Origin: Alkalihalobacillus deserti
GTDB lineage: Bacteria > Bacillota > Bacilli > Bacillales > Bacillaceae_D
NCBI RefSeq assembly: GCF_020734105.1
Contig: NZ_JAJAFR010000021.1
Location: 1-59,043, forward strand
Direction: 5' to 3'
Length of the DNA: 59,043 bases
The notes below the pieces were generated by a model that saw only the letters and a program-made list of their open reading frames with translations, was not told the DNA's origin and ran no database searches. Within the stretch, counting starts at the first letter, position 1, and each line of letters opens with the position of its first letter. Position numbers and translations under genes: made by a program. Below are positions 50,975 through 58,843 of this stretch, piece by piece.

Positions 50975-53332
50975 ATGGAAAAGCAAAAACTAGTCTTAAT
51001 TGGAAACGGTATGGCAGGGATCAATTGCATTGAAGAAATCTTAAAGAATCAGCCTAACGCTTTTGAGATCATCGTGTTTGGAAGTGAGCGGCATTATAAT
51101 TATAATCGAATTTTATTGTCAACTGTTTTACAAGGTGCAACAAAGGTGGAAGATATCACAATAAATGATAGATCGTGGTATAAAGAAAATAACATTCAGT
51201 TGTATACGGGCGAGACGGTCTTGAAAGTAGATACACAAAAGAAAGTGATTATCACAGATCAAGATAGAAATGTTTCTTATGATAAATTAATTTTCGCAAC
51301 AGGATCGTTACCGTTTGTTCTTCCTATCCCTGGAGCGGATAAAAAAGGTGTCATAAACTTTCGAACGATAGAAGATTGTCAGAAGATTATTGAAATATCG
51401 CAAAATCATAAAAAAGCCGTTGTTATTGGCGGAGGTTTATTAGGGTTAGAAGCAGCAAGGGGTTTGCTGAATCTTGGAATGGAAGTTGATGTTGTTCATA
51501 TTGCTGAACATTTGATGGAAAGGCAGTTGGACCCAACAGCATCAAAAATGCTTCAACTTGAACTTGAAAAACAGGGAATGAAATTTTTATTAGAAAAAGC
51601 AACGGATGAGATCATCGGGGGAACGCAGGTAGAGGGTCTACGCTTTAAAGATGGTACGGTCGTAGAAGCAGACGCTGTGATTATGGCTGTTGGTGTCAGG
51701 CCGAATGTTCAAATGGCTAAGGACAGTGGAATTGAAACAAATCGTGCTATTCTCGTTGATGATTTTCTACAAACGAGTGTACCTGATGTTTATGCAGTCG
51801 GTGAATGCGTGGAGCATCGTGGCATGGTTTATGGTCTTGTTAAACCGCTTTATGAACAGGGAAAAGTGTTAGCTAAACACATTTGTGAGATCGAGTCTTC
51901 AGGATATAGCGGATCGACTCTTTCAACTCAATTAAAAATATCGGGTGTTGACGTATTTTCTGTAGGCAATTTTTTAGGGGATGAAACGACTAAAACGATT
52001 ACTCATTATGACGAGTTAGCTGGAATTTATAAAAAGATTGTATTAAAAGATGAAAAAGTGCTAGGGTCTGTTTTATTTGGAGACACAAAATCTGGTAACA
52101 GATTACTAGATATCATTAGTAAGCAAAAGGTCATAACAGACGAAGAAAAAACACTGATTTTGCAACCGTCGGATCCGAATGCCTCTCAAGTTGCATCGAT
52201 GGAACAAACAGACTTGATTTGTAACTGCAATGGGGTGACGAAAGGAACGATTATCGAATCTTGCCAAATGCAAGGACTTACAACAGTAGAGGAAGTAAAA
52301 AAATGTACAAAGGCTTCAAGTGCCTGTGGTGGGTGTAAGCCTTTAGTAACCGATTTATTAGCTTATATTCAAAGTGAGGATTTTGATGAGGTCATTGAAA
52401 AAGAAACCTTGTGTTCGTGTACAACGTTAACTGATGAAGAAATTGTGGCTGAGATGCAAATCAGAAATCTGAGATCTGTTCAGGAAGTGATGACGGAACT
52501 AGATTGGCAGAAAGAGAGTGGTTGTTCTACTTGTAAGCCTGCCCTGCAATATTATCTAGGAATGATCTACCCAGAATATGAAGTGAAACAAGAATCTTTA
52601 TTTATTAACGAAAGAATGAATGCAACGATTCAAAGTGATGGGACCTACTCGATCACTCCGCAAATGTATGGTGGTTTAACGAATGCGAATGAACTCAGGA
52701 AGGTCGCAGATGTTGTGGAACGCTACCAACTTCCTCAGGTTGCTATTACGAGTGAACAAAGAGTGACATTAATGGGCATTCAAAAAAGAGATTTGGAATC
52801 GATTTGGAGAGACCTTGACCTTCCACTAAGCAATACTTATGGAAACACCGTTCAAAATATTAAAACATGTATTGGGGAAACGGTCTGTACATGTGAAAAG
52901 CACCAAGCCCTAAAGTTAGCGATGGATCTAGAGAAAACAACCGATTATTTAACCACTCCTTACCGAGTTAAAATGGGTGTATCGGCCTGTATGCATAACG
53001 GCGCAGGTTCTACGACAAAGGATATTGGTGTGATTCAGTTTGATCGTGGATGGGAAATTTACGTCGGTGGAAGTAGTGGGCGAAATGTACGTCCTGCAAA
53101 GTTGCTTTGTGTGGCGGAATCGGAACAAGAAGTCTTCGAAATGATCATCGGTTTTATTCAATATTACCGTGAGACAGCTAAATATTCGGAACGATCATGG
53201 GAGTGGATTGATCGCGTGAATTTACTGCATATTAGGGAAGTTTTATTCGATTCTGAATTAAGACAGCAATTAATTCATCGTCTAAAACTCGATACGGATC
53301 AATATAAAAAAGTCTTAGCTAACCATGTCTAG
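50975..53332 (+). CDS. nasB: Assimilatory nitrate reductase electron-transfer subunit NasB
   Basis: 785 aa. An FAD/NAD(P)H reductase domain of NirB type comes first: VLIGNGMAGINCIEEILKNQ and the AVVIGGGLLGLEAARGLLNL NADH site near 155. Two BFD-type 2Fe-2S domains follow (CNCNGVTKGTI..CTKASSACGGC near 418-460 and CSCTTLTDEEI..SGCSTCKP near 485-530). The last is a nitrite-reductase-like domain with CIGETVC near 634 but only one cysteine in SACMHNGAGS, where true NirB/NasD has CxxxC. The siroheme cluster is therefore incomplete, as expected for NasB. CTGGAGGG selects ATG 50975. Confidence 0.88.
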   Translation: MEKQKLVLIGNGMAGINCIEEILKNQPNAFEIIVFGSERHYNYNRILLSTVLQGATKVEDITINDRSWYKENNIQLYTGETVLKVDTQKKVIITDQDRNVSYDKLIFATGSLPFVLPIPGADKKGVINFRTIEDCQKIIEISQNHKKAVVIGGGLLGLEAARGLLNLGMEVDVVHIAEHLMERQLDPTASKMLQLELEKQGMKFLLEKATDEIIGGTQVEGLRFKDGTVVEADAVIMAVGVRPNVQMAKDSGIETNRAILVDDFLQTSVPDVYAVGECVEHRGMVYGLVKPLYEQGKVLAKHICEIESSGYSGSTLSTQLKISGVDVFSVGNFLGDETTKTITHYDELAGIYKKIVLKDEKVLGSVLFGDTKSGNRLLDIISKQKVITDEEKTLILQPSDPNASQVASMEQTDLICNCNGVTKGTIIESCQMQGLTTVEEVKKCTKASSACGGCKPLVTDLLAYIQSEDFDEVIEKETLCSCTTLTDEEIVAEMQIRNLRSVQEVMTELDWQKESGCSTCKPALQYYLGMIYPEYEVKQESLFINERMNATIQSDGTYSITPQMYGGLTNANELRKVADVVERYQLPQVAITSEQRVTLMGIQKRDLESIWRDLDLPLSNTYGNTVQNIKTCIGETVCTCEKHQALKLAMDLEKTTDYLTTPYRVKMGVSACMHNGAGSTTKDIGVIQFDRGWEIYVGGSSGRNVRPAKLLCVAESEQEVFEMIIGFIQYYRETAKYSERSWEWIDRVNLLHIREVLFDSELRQQLIHRLKLDTDQYKKVLANHV

Positions 53333-53394
53333 TAAAAAATATATAACAGTCTTATTAAAATTTTGATCAAATAAGCAAGTAAAGGATGGTTCTC

Positions 53395-55533
53395 ATGACA
53401 GAAATGTTATTAAGATATTTCCGAACGAAGCAGCAAGAAGCTCAAACGGAGAAAATCTATGATACGCAGTGTCCCTTTTGTAGCATGCAGTGCAAGATGC
53501 AGCTCATTGAACAATCTACCGTGACGAGAAAAAAATATTTAACCGTTGGGAAAGATAACCCTACTTCAGAAGGGCGTTTATGTATAAAGGGGCTACATGC
53601 CCATCAGCATGCGGTTCATAACGAACGAATCAAGCATCCTTTGTTAAAAGTAGATGGTGAATTTAAACAAATCTCATGGGAAGAAGCATACGAGATTATT
53701 AAGGTGAAATTCACAGACATCCAAACGAAGCATGGGAAACATGCCTTATCTGTATATGGCAGTGCAACGATTACAAATGAAGAAGCGTATCTACTTGGGA
53801 AATTTGCTCGAGTTGCATTAGAAACAAAATACATCGATTATAATGGGCGCTTATGTATGTCAGCAGCTGCCTCAGCAGCCGCCCAGACATTTGGGATGGA
53901 TCGTGGATTTACCAATACGATTCAAGAAATTCCTCACTCAAGATGCCTTGTATTAGCAGGAACGAATATTGCAGAATGTCAACCGACCATTATGCCTTAT
54001 TTTGAACGAGCGAAAGAAAATGGTTCGTTTATCATTGCAATTGACCCGCGCGAAACGCCAACAACTAAAATGGCTGATTTACACTTGAAAGTGAAACCCG
54101 GCATGGATGCTGCGTTAGCAAATGGGTTATTAAAAGTGATCATAGAGGAAAACTTAATAGACGAGACTTTTATCGAAAAGCGCGTAAATGGGTTTGATGA
54201 AGTGAGAAACTATATCTCGACGCTAGATTTACATGACATTGCCGAGCTAACAGGAGTTCCAGTTGAGCATATTATCAAAGCGGCAACTGTGTTTGGAAAA
54301 GAAGAATCTGGAATGATTTTTACGGCAAGAGGAGTGGAGCAACAAACAGATGGATCGACTTCTGTTCGTAATTTCTTGAATATTCTTTTAGCTACTGGAA
54401 AAATAGGAAAGAAATACTCAGGGTTTGGAGCTGTTACCGGTCAAGGAAACGGCCAGGGGGCAAGGGAGCATGGACAAAAGGCGGACCAATTACCTGGGTA
54501 CCGTTCGATCGAGAATGCGGAACATCGAAACTATATCGCGAGTGTTTGGGGTATTAAAGAAGTGGATCTCCCGAGAAAAGGAGTCTCTGCTTTTGAAATG
54601 ATTGAAAAAATGGATGAAGGAGAGATTAAGGGGTTATTCTTAATGTGTTCCAATCCAGTTGTCTCCAATCCAAGTGCTGAGTTTGTTAAACAAGCGATTG
54701 AAAAACTAGATTTCTTTGTGGCTGTAGATATGTTTGTTTCAGAGACTGCTAGAATGGCTGATTTAATTTTACCAACAACCTCTTATCTTGAGACACCTGG
54801 AACAATGACGAATGTAGAAGGGCGTGTTACATTACGAGAAGCGAGTTTCCCCGTTCGTGGTGAAGCTAAGCATGACTGGCAAATTATTTGTGAGCTTGCC
54901 GAAGTGCTAGGGAAAGGAAAGTACTTTTCGTTTTCTTCTCCAGAGGAAATTTTTAATGAGTTGCGAGTGGCTACCCGGGGAGGGGTTGCCGACTATTCTG
55001 GGATTACGTATGAGCGGTTGAGAAAAGAAAAGGGTATTTTATGGCCTTGTCCTGATGAGGAGCACTTAGGAACGAAACGGTTGTTTGAGACTGAATTTGC
55101 TCATGCGGATGGAAAGGCAGCGATGGTGGTTGTGACGAATACACCAGAAGTACCTAAAGAAAAACCGACTCATGATTTTCCGTTATATTTAACGACAGGT
55201 CGAGTGATGTCTCACTATCTAACGGGTGTACAAACAAGAAAGAGCTCCACACTTGCAGCAAGGGATTTCGAGTCTTATATGGAAATTCATCCGTCAACAG
55301 CAGAGAAATATCAGATTAAGGATCATACGCTTGTTAAAGTCGAGTCAAAAAGAGGCAGCATTGTCGTTCGAAGCAAGTGGTCTCAAACAATTCGAAAAGA
55401 CACGGTGTTTGTTCCTTTTCACTGGGGGGACACGCAAAATGTCAACCGACTCGTTTCTAAGAAATTAGATCCAACCTGTAGGATGCCAGGCTTTAAAGTC
55501 AGTGCAGTTAAAATTAGTCCAGTTGCTGATTAG
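53395..55533 (+). CDS. nasC: Assimilatory nitrate reductase catalytic subunit NasC
   Basis: A 712-aa molybdopterin oxidoreductase reducing nitrate to nitrite. The N-terminal 4Fe-4S motif is CPFCSMQCKMQL with the fourth Cys in GRLCIKG. Molybdopterin domains follow: YNGRLCMSAAASAAAQTFGM, AREHGQKADQLPGYR, DLILPTTSYLETPGTMTNVE, and the C-terminal LTTGRVMSHYLTGVQTRKS. The length matches B. subtilis NasC (about 710). AAAGGA fits ATG 53395, 62 bp after nasB. nasD/E/F (nitrite reductase) are not in the window. Confidence 0.93.
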   Translation: MTEMLLRYFRTKQQEAQTEKIYDTQCPFCSMQCKMQLIEQSTVTRKKYLTVGKDNPTSEGRLCIKGLHAHQHAVHNERIKHPLLKVDGEFKQISWEEAYEIIKVKFTDIQTKHGKHALSVYGSATITNEEAYLLGKFARVALETKYIDYNGRLCMSAAASAAAQTFGMDRGFTNTIQEIPHSRCLVLAGTNIAECQPTIMPYFERAKENGSFIIAIDPRETPTTKMADLHLKVKPGMDAALANGLLKVIIEENLIDETFIEKRVNGFDEVRNYISTLDLHDIAELTGVPVEHIIKAATVFGKEESGMIFTARGVEQQTDGSTSVRNFLNILLATGKIGKKYSGFGAVTGQGNGQGAREHGQKADQLPGYRSIENAEHRNYIASVWGIKEVDLPRKGVSAFEMIEKMDEGEIKGLFLMCSNPVVSNPSAEFVKQAIEKLDFFVAVDMFVSETARMADLILPTTSYLETPGTMTNVEGRVTLREASFPVRGEAKHDWQIICELAEVLGKGKYFSFSSPEEIFNELRVATRGGVADYSGITYERLRKEKGILWPCPDEEHLGTKRLFETEFAHADGKAAMVVVTNTPEVPKEKPTHDFPLYLTTGRVMSHYLTGVQTRKSSTLAARDFESYMEIHPSTAEKYQIKDHTLVKVESKRGSIVVRSKWSQTIRKDTVFVPFHWGDTQNVNRLVSKKLDPTCRMPGFKVSAVKISPVAD

Positions 55534-55548
55534 AAATAGTAAAAGCCA

Positions 55549-55577
55549 ACCTTGATAAAGGTTGGCTTTTACCTGTC
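55549..55577 (+). terminator. nasBC terminator
   Basis: AAAAGCCAACCT pairs with AGGTTGGCTTTT around a short loop; it starts 15 bp after the nasC stop. Confidence 0.88.
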
Positions 55578-55721
55578 ATTAAGCTATTAGTTATCAAAGT
55601 AACAGAAGATTTTCACACAATTAGGAGTCGTTTATTCCTTAATTCAAGTATTAAAAATTATTTTGTTATGCACACTACATCTAAACCGTTTAAAAAATAA
55701 GATAAAAAGGATAACATACTT

Positions 55722-56274
55722 ATGAAAGAAAATCATCCTACGTATAGTGATATACAAAATGTCCATCAACAGTTATCTGATATGAAATTTGAACATTGGT
55801 TTCACGATAATTTGTTTCCTTTTCAATGGTGGTTACTTGTAATTACACTTGTTTTACCTTGGTTTATTTGGTGGAAATTTGTTGATAAAAAAAGGATCAA
55901 TAACATTCTATTATTTGGGTCATTATTAATGCTGCTTGTAATGATGATGGATGATATAGGTGTTGAAATGCACCTTTGGTCATATCCGTATAATGCCTAG
56001 ACTCATTCCTATCGATCAAGGAATAATAATTGTTGCTCATATGTTTTTATATCAATGTTTTAAAAAGTGGAAAAGTTTTATCATTGCAAATACAATAATG
56101 GCATTAATTTTTACATTTATCTGTGAGCCAATAACTGTTTGGTTAGGTATTTATAAACTAGAAAATTGGCGATACATATATTCTTTCCCTATATATATTC
56201 TAAAGGCAGTCTTTATTAAGTGGATCGTTGATGAATTAATCGTAAAAAAGAAAAATGCTAGTAAAGTTATTTAA
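55722..56274 (+). pseudogene. CBO0543-family membrane protein split by a frameshift
   Basis: The first frame encodes 92 residues (FHDNLFPFQWWLLVITLVLP, ILLFGSLLMLLVMMMDDIGV, MHLWSYPYNA). The overlapping second frame continues the protein: MPRLIPIDQGIIIVAHMFLY, IFTFICEPITVWLGIYKLEN, and ends at 56274. One base inserted or deleted near 55995 restores a single about 183-aa five-helix membrane protein. A sequencing error is an alternative explanation. Confidence 0.75.
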
Positions 56275-56340
56275 ATAAAGTAAAGTCTCTTCGGCGTTTC
56301 AGTGTCTTGTTCAGATTAATTGTGAAGGATATGATACCTT

Positions 56341-56862
56341 ATGCATATTATCTATAATATTTTATATTTTTTAGCAGCCTGGCGTTGGGGGGACTGGAGA
56401 AACTGGCAAAATTATTACCCGACGATACTCTTTCTTATTTTAGGTGATCTACTACATAATTTTTTAGCTTATGATCATTCATTATGGATATTTCGTGAAA
56501 ATCTACATCCGAGTCTTCTTACTAACCATACATCTATTTCACTAATGTATATGCTAGTTAGCTATCCTGCGACGATTTTGATTTATTTGAAATATTTCTT
56601 CAAAACAGATAAATGGAGAAAAAGAGTCTTTCATTACGTATTATGGGTTCTTATTTACATCACTGCTGAGTTTATCAACCTTCATTTTGGTTTATTTACT
56701 CATCACAATGGTTGGGAATATGGGTACTCAGTACTATTTGTTATGATGATGTTTCTTCTATTTCCAATCCATTATAGAAAACCTCTCTTGGCTTGGGGGA
56801 TTAGCTTTCTTATTATTTTACTCATTCTGTTGAATTTTGACTTACCTCTTTACTTTAAGTGA
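56341..56862 (+). CDS. CBO0543-family membrane protein
   Basis: A 173-aa protein with about five membrane helices: NILYFLAAWRWGDWRNWQNY (RWGDWRNWQxYYPTILF is the family signature), PTILFLILGDLLHNFLAYDH, LMYMLVSYPATILIYLKYFF, VLWVLIYITAEFINLHFGLF. GAAGGATATG precedes the ATG. The same family as the split gene upstream, so a tandem pair. Function unknown. Confidence 0.75.
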   Translation: MHIIYNILYFLAAWRWGDWRNWQNYYPTILFLILGDLLHNFLAYDHSLWIFRENLHPSLLTNHTSISLMYMLVSYPATILIYLKYFFKTDKWRKRVFHYVLWVLIYITAEFINLHFGLFTHHNGWEYGYSVLFVMMMFLLFPIHYRKPLLAWGISFLIILLILLNFDLPLYFK

Positions 56863-56931
56863 CGTTTAGATACTATATAACACTTTGCTGAACATATAAA
56901 TAATAGTAAAAACACTCCGAGCGTTTTTGTA

Positions 56932-57195
56932 GTGCGCCTTGCATGGGGTGCAATCTATAGGGTAAAAGTCCCGAACTGTGAAGGCAGAAGTAACAGTATC
57001 TTAACGCAAGGGTGTCTGCGGTGGCTCAGGGTCTGAAGGAAGCGGGCGGCAAACTTCTGGTCTGAGGAATACAACTCCATATAAGGTAAGGTACCATTGG
57101 ATGTCTGCTAAACAAGACAAAACCCTTTCTGTCAAAGGTGATACAGAGTAAATCAAGCAGTGTGAGGTGGTTAGCGGCTAAGCCTCCTGCTCGAT
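56932..57195 (+). mobile_element. Truncated group II intron (5' ribozyme part only)
   Basis: It begins GTGCGCC, the canonical group II 5' boundary (GUGYG). It continues with the domain I pattern of Bacillus introns: GGGGTGCAATCTATAGGG, AAGTCCCGAACTGTGAAGG, AAGGGTGTCTGCGGTGGC, TCTGAAGGAAGCGGGCGG and GGTACCATTGGATGTCTGC. The reverse transcriptase ORF and domains V/VI are missing; the similarity stops near 57195. The preceding AAAAACACTCCGAGCGTTTT resembles a terminator stem, a favoured insertion context for some bacterial introns. Confidence 0.78.
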
Positions 57196-57380
57196 TAATC
57201 ATTTGGTATACCAATGATTTTCAACTTTTTAGCATGTGATTAAATAATCTTATATCCTTCAAAGCATCTATTTTGTTTCTAATTTTGATAGATGTTCTTG
57301 TTCGTCTAATAGATTAATTTAAAAAATACTTGTTGATAATTTAAGACTATGGTAAAGTAGTAAACCTGAGTAAAATGTTA

Positions 57381-57415
57381 CCTTTATCCTGGTTCAAATC
57401 CGGGTATCGCCTCCA
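57381..57415 (+). pseudogene. 3' half of a tRNA-Cys-like gene
   Basis: CTGGTTCAAATCCGGG is a complete T-arm, followed by TATCGCCTCCA, an acceptor 3' strand with CCA typical of Bacillus tRNA-Cys. No D-arm or anticodon arm precedes it. Confidence 0.6.
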
Positions 57416-57416
57416 T

Positions 57417-57450
57417 AGGTCGTGCCGGTTCAAGTCCGCCCCTCGGCACC
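57417..57450 (+). pseudogene. 3' end of a tRNA-Leu-like gene
   Basis: CGTGCCGGTTCAAGTCCG, then CCCCTCGGCACCA, corresponds to the variable-arm end, T-arm and acceptor of a class II tRNA-Leu. The 5' half is missing. Cys followed by Leu is also the order at the end of the B. subtilis trnD cluster. Confidence 0.6.
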
Positions 57451-57457
57451 AATTAAT

Positions 57458-57534
57458 GCGCCCTTAGCTCAGCTGGATAGAGTGTTTGACTACGAATCAA
57501 AAGGTCGGGAGTTCGAATCTCTCAGGGCGCGCCA
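57458..57534 (+). tRNA. tRNA-Arg (anticodon ACG)
   Basis: Acceptor GCGCCCT/AGGGCGC, anticodon ACG at 57492-57494, T-arm GGGAGTTCGAATCTCTC, and encoded GCCA end. All stems pair acceptably. Confidence 0.9.
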
Positions 57535-57569
57535 TTGTCTTAATTTGATTAGATAAGTAGTTTCGTTAA

Positions 57570-57646
57570 CGGGAAGTGGCTCAGCTTGGTAGAGCACCTG
57601 GTTTGGGACCAGGGGGTCGCAGGTTCAAATCCTGTCTTCCCGACCA
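57570..57646 (+). tRNA. tRNA-Pro (anticodon TGG)
   Basis: Acceptor CGGGAAG/CTTCCCG, anticodon TGG at 57604-57606, T-arm GCAGGTTCAAATCCTGT and 3' ACCA. Confidence 0.92.
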
Positions 57647-57661
57647 TCAATTTTTATATAT

Positions 57662-57735
57662 GCGGGTGTAGTTTAGTGGTAAAACCTCAGCCTTCCAAGC
57701 TGATGATGTGAGTTCGATTCTCATCACCCGCTCCA
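57662..57735 (+). tRNA. tRNA-Gly (anticodon TCC)
   Basis: Acceptor GCGGGTG/CACCCGC, anticodon TCC at 57694-57696, T-arm TGAGTTCGATTCTCA and 3' TCCA. Confidence 0.92.
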
Positions 57736-57744
57736 ATTCCTTTT

Positions 57745-57821
<77 letters not shown>

Positions 57822-57824
57822 TAT

Positions 57825-57900
57825 TCCACAGTAGCTCAGCTGGGAGAGCACCTGCCTTACAAGCAGGGGGTCGGCGGTTCGATCCCGTCATCCTCCACCA
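57825..57900 (+). pseudogene. Chimeric tRNA: tRNA-Asn 5' end joined to tRNA-Val(TAC) body
   Basis: The 5' end TCCACAGTAGCTCAG is that of Bacillus tRNA-Asn. From the D-loop on (GAGCACCTGCCTTACAAGCA, T-arm, ATCCTCCACCA) it is tRNA-Val with anticodon TAC at 57858-57860. The acceptor strands TCCACAG and ATCCTCC do not pair. The junction lies in the TAGCTCAG block shared by both tRNAs, as expected for homologous deletion between neighbouring genes. Not functional as read; an assembly join is possible. Confidence 0.8.
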
Positions 57901-57912
57901 TAATTGTAATAA

Positions 57913-57926
57913 CGCGGGATGGAGCA
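57913..57926 (+). pseudogene. 5' scrap of an initiator-type tRNA
   Basis: CGCGGGATGGAGCA equals the first 14 bases of a tRNA-fMet-like gene, then the similarity ends. The rest of 57927-58044 contains a CGAGCAACATCG/CGAGTAACATCG near-repeat and no gene. Confidence 0.5.
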
Positions 57927-58044
57927 ACGAGCAACATCGTTGAATGCGCTTCGAGTAACATCGACGCATTGACTTCTATTAAATAAGAGAAGAGGAAGAT
58001 GTCTTTCTTCATTGAAAAACATCATCCAAAATACTATAAAACGA

Positions 58045-58117
<73 letters not shown>

Positions 58118-58124
58118 TTACCAA

Positions 58125-58199
58125 GGTCCGGTAGTTCAGTTGGTTAGAATGCCTGTCTGTCATGCAGGAGTTCGCGTGCTAGTCCTGTCCAGACCACCA
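58125..58199 (+). pseudogene. tRNA-Asp-like gene (anticodon GTC) with damaged T-arm
   Basis: The D-arm and anticodon arm (CTGTCTGTCATGCAG; GTC at 58159-58161) are good. The T-loop reads GTGCTAGTCCT in place of the invariant TTCGA context, and the acceptor (GGTCCGG/CCAGACC) has one C-A mismatch. Probably poorly functional, or sequencing errors in a repetitive region. Confidence 0.7.
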
Positions 58200-58214
58200 T
58201 TTTAATTTTTCTCT

Positions 58215-58290
58215 GGCTCAGTAGCTCAGTCGGTAGAGCAATGGACTGAAAATCCATGTGTCGGCGGTTCGATTCCGTCCTGAGCCACCA
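58215..58290 (+). tRNA. tRNA-Phe (anticodon GAA)
   Basis: Acceptor GGCTCAG/CTGAGCC, anticodon GAA at 58248-58250, T-arm GGCGGTTCGATTCCGTC and 3' ACCA. Confidence 0.92.
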
Positions 58291-58295
58291 TTTAT

Positions 58296-58366
58296 GTCGG
58301 TCTAGCTCAATTGGTAGAGTAACTGACTTTTAATCAGTAGGTTGGGGATTCGTTCTCTGGCCATCA
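58296..58366 (+). pseudogene. tRNA-Thr-like gene with TTT anticodon and broken 3' half
   Basis: The body (TCTAGCTCAATTGGTAGAG, ACTGA/TCAGT stem, AGGTTGGGG) is that of Bacillus tRNA-Thr, but the loop is CTTTTAA, giving TTT (58329-58331) instead of TGT. The T-loop (GATTCGTTCTC) and acceptor end (GGCCATC) no longer pair with GTCGGTC. The neighbouring tRNA-Lys has the same CTTTTAA loop, so conversion from it is possible. Confidence 0.7.
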
Positions 58367-58375
58367 TCGTATTTA

Positions 58376-58451
58376 GAGCCATTAGCTCAGCTGGTAGAGC
58401 ATCTGACTTTTAATCAGAGGGTCGAAGGTTCGAATCCTTCATGGCTCACCA
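58376..58451 (+). tRNA. tRNA-Lys (anticodon TTT)
   Basis: Acceptor GAGCCAT/ATGGCTC, anticodon TTT at 58409-58411, T-arm GAAGGTTCGAATCCTTC and 3' ACCA; all stems intact. Confidence 0.93.
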
Positions 58452-58465
58452 TTTACATTAATTAT

Positions 58466-58550
58466 GCGGATGTGGCGGAATTGGCAGACGCGCTAGACTT
58501 AGGATATAGTGTCTTATGACGTGGGGGTTCGACTCCTTTCACCCGCACCA
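58466..58550 (+). tRNA. tRNA-Leu (anticodon TAG), with stem mismatches
   Basis: Class II tRNA with long variable arm (TGTCTTATGACG). Anticodon TAG at 58500-58502. The acceptor GCGGATG/CACCCGC has one A-C mismatch and the anticodon stem CTAGA/TATAG one G-A mismatch. It may be weakened. Confidence 0.78.
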
Positions 58551-58571
58551 ATAGTTTTTTTCTAGAAGTGC

Positions 58572-58600
58572 TTGCGTGGAATTGTTTATTGTGTTATAGT
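58572..58600 (+). promoter_or_regulatory. rRNA promoter P1
   Basis: -35 TTGCGT (58572-58577), 17-bp spacer, -10 TATAGT (58595-58600). Confidence 0.7.
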
Positions 58601-58659
58601 ATTATTTGTCGCAGTTAATGACTGGTTGTTCCACAACAAATAGAAACCTAAAAAACTTC

Positions 58660-58688
58660 TTGCGTAGAAGAATTGGTTGTGGTATGAT
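58660..58688 (+). promoter_or_regulatory. rRNA promoter P2
   Basis: -35 TTGCGT (58660-58665), 17-bp spacer, -10 TATGAT (58683-58688). The same -35 and spacing as P1, about 88 bp apart, the usual tandem rrn arrangement. Confidence 0.75.
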
Positions 58689-58716
58689 AGTGAATGTCGC
58701 TAATGAGTGGCGCAAA

Positions 58717-58736
58717 GTAGTTCTTTGAAAACTGAA
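58717..58736 (+). promoter_or_regulatory. rRNA boxA antitermination element
   Basis: AGTTCTTTGAAAACTGAAC matches the boxA core of Bacillus rrn leaders (TGTTCTTTGAAAACT), needed for processive rRNA transcription. Confidence 0.75.
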
Positions 58737-58843
58737 CAAAAGCCAAGCGAAAAGAGAAAACATGATTTTCTCGTCAATTTTAAGTGATTTAGTAAAATCA
58801 CAACGTATCGTTAGCGATACAGTTTGAGCACAAATCAAGCACT

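Noticed and set aside
50975..53332. Annotation as nitrite reductase large subunit NirB/NasD
   Set aside because: The fourth cluster cysteine is missing and the next gene is the nitrate reductase NasC; NasB fits better.
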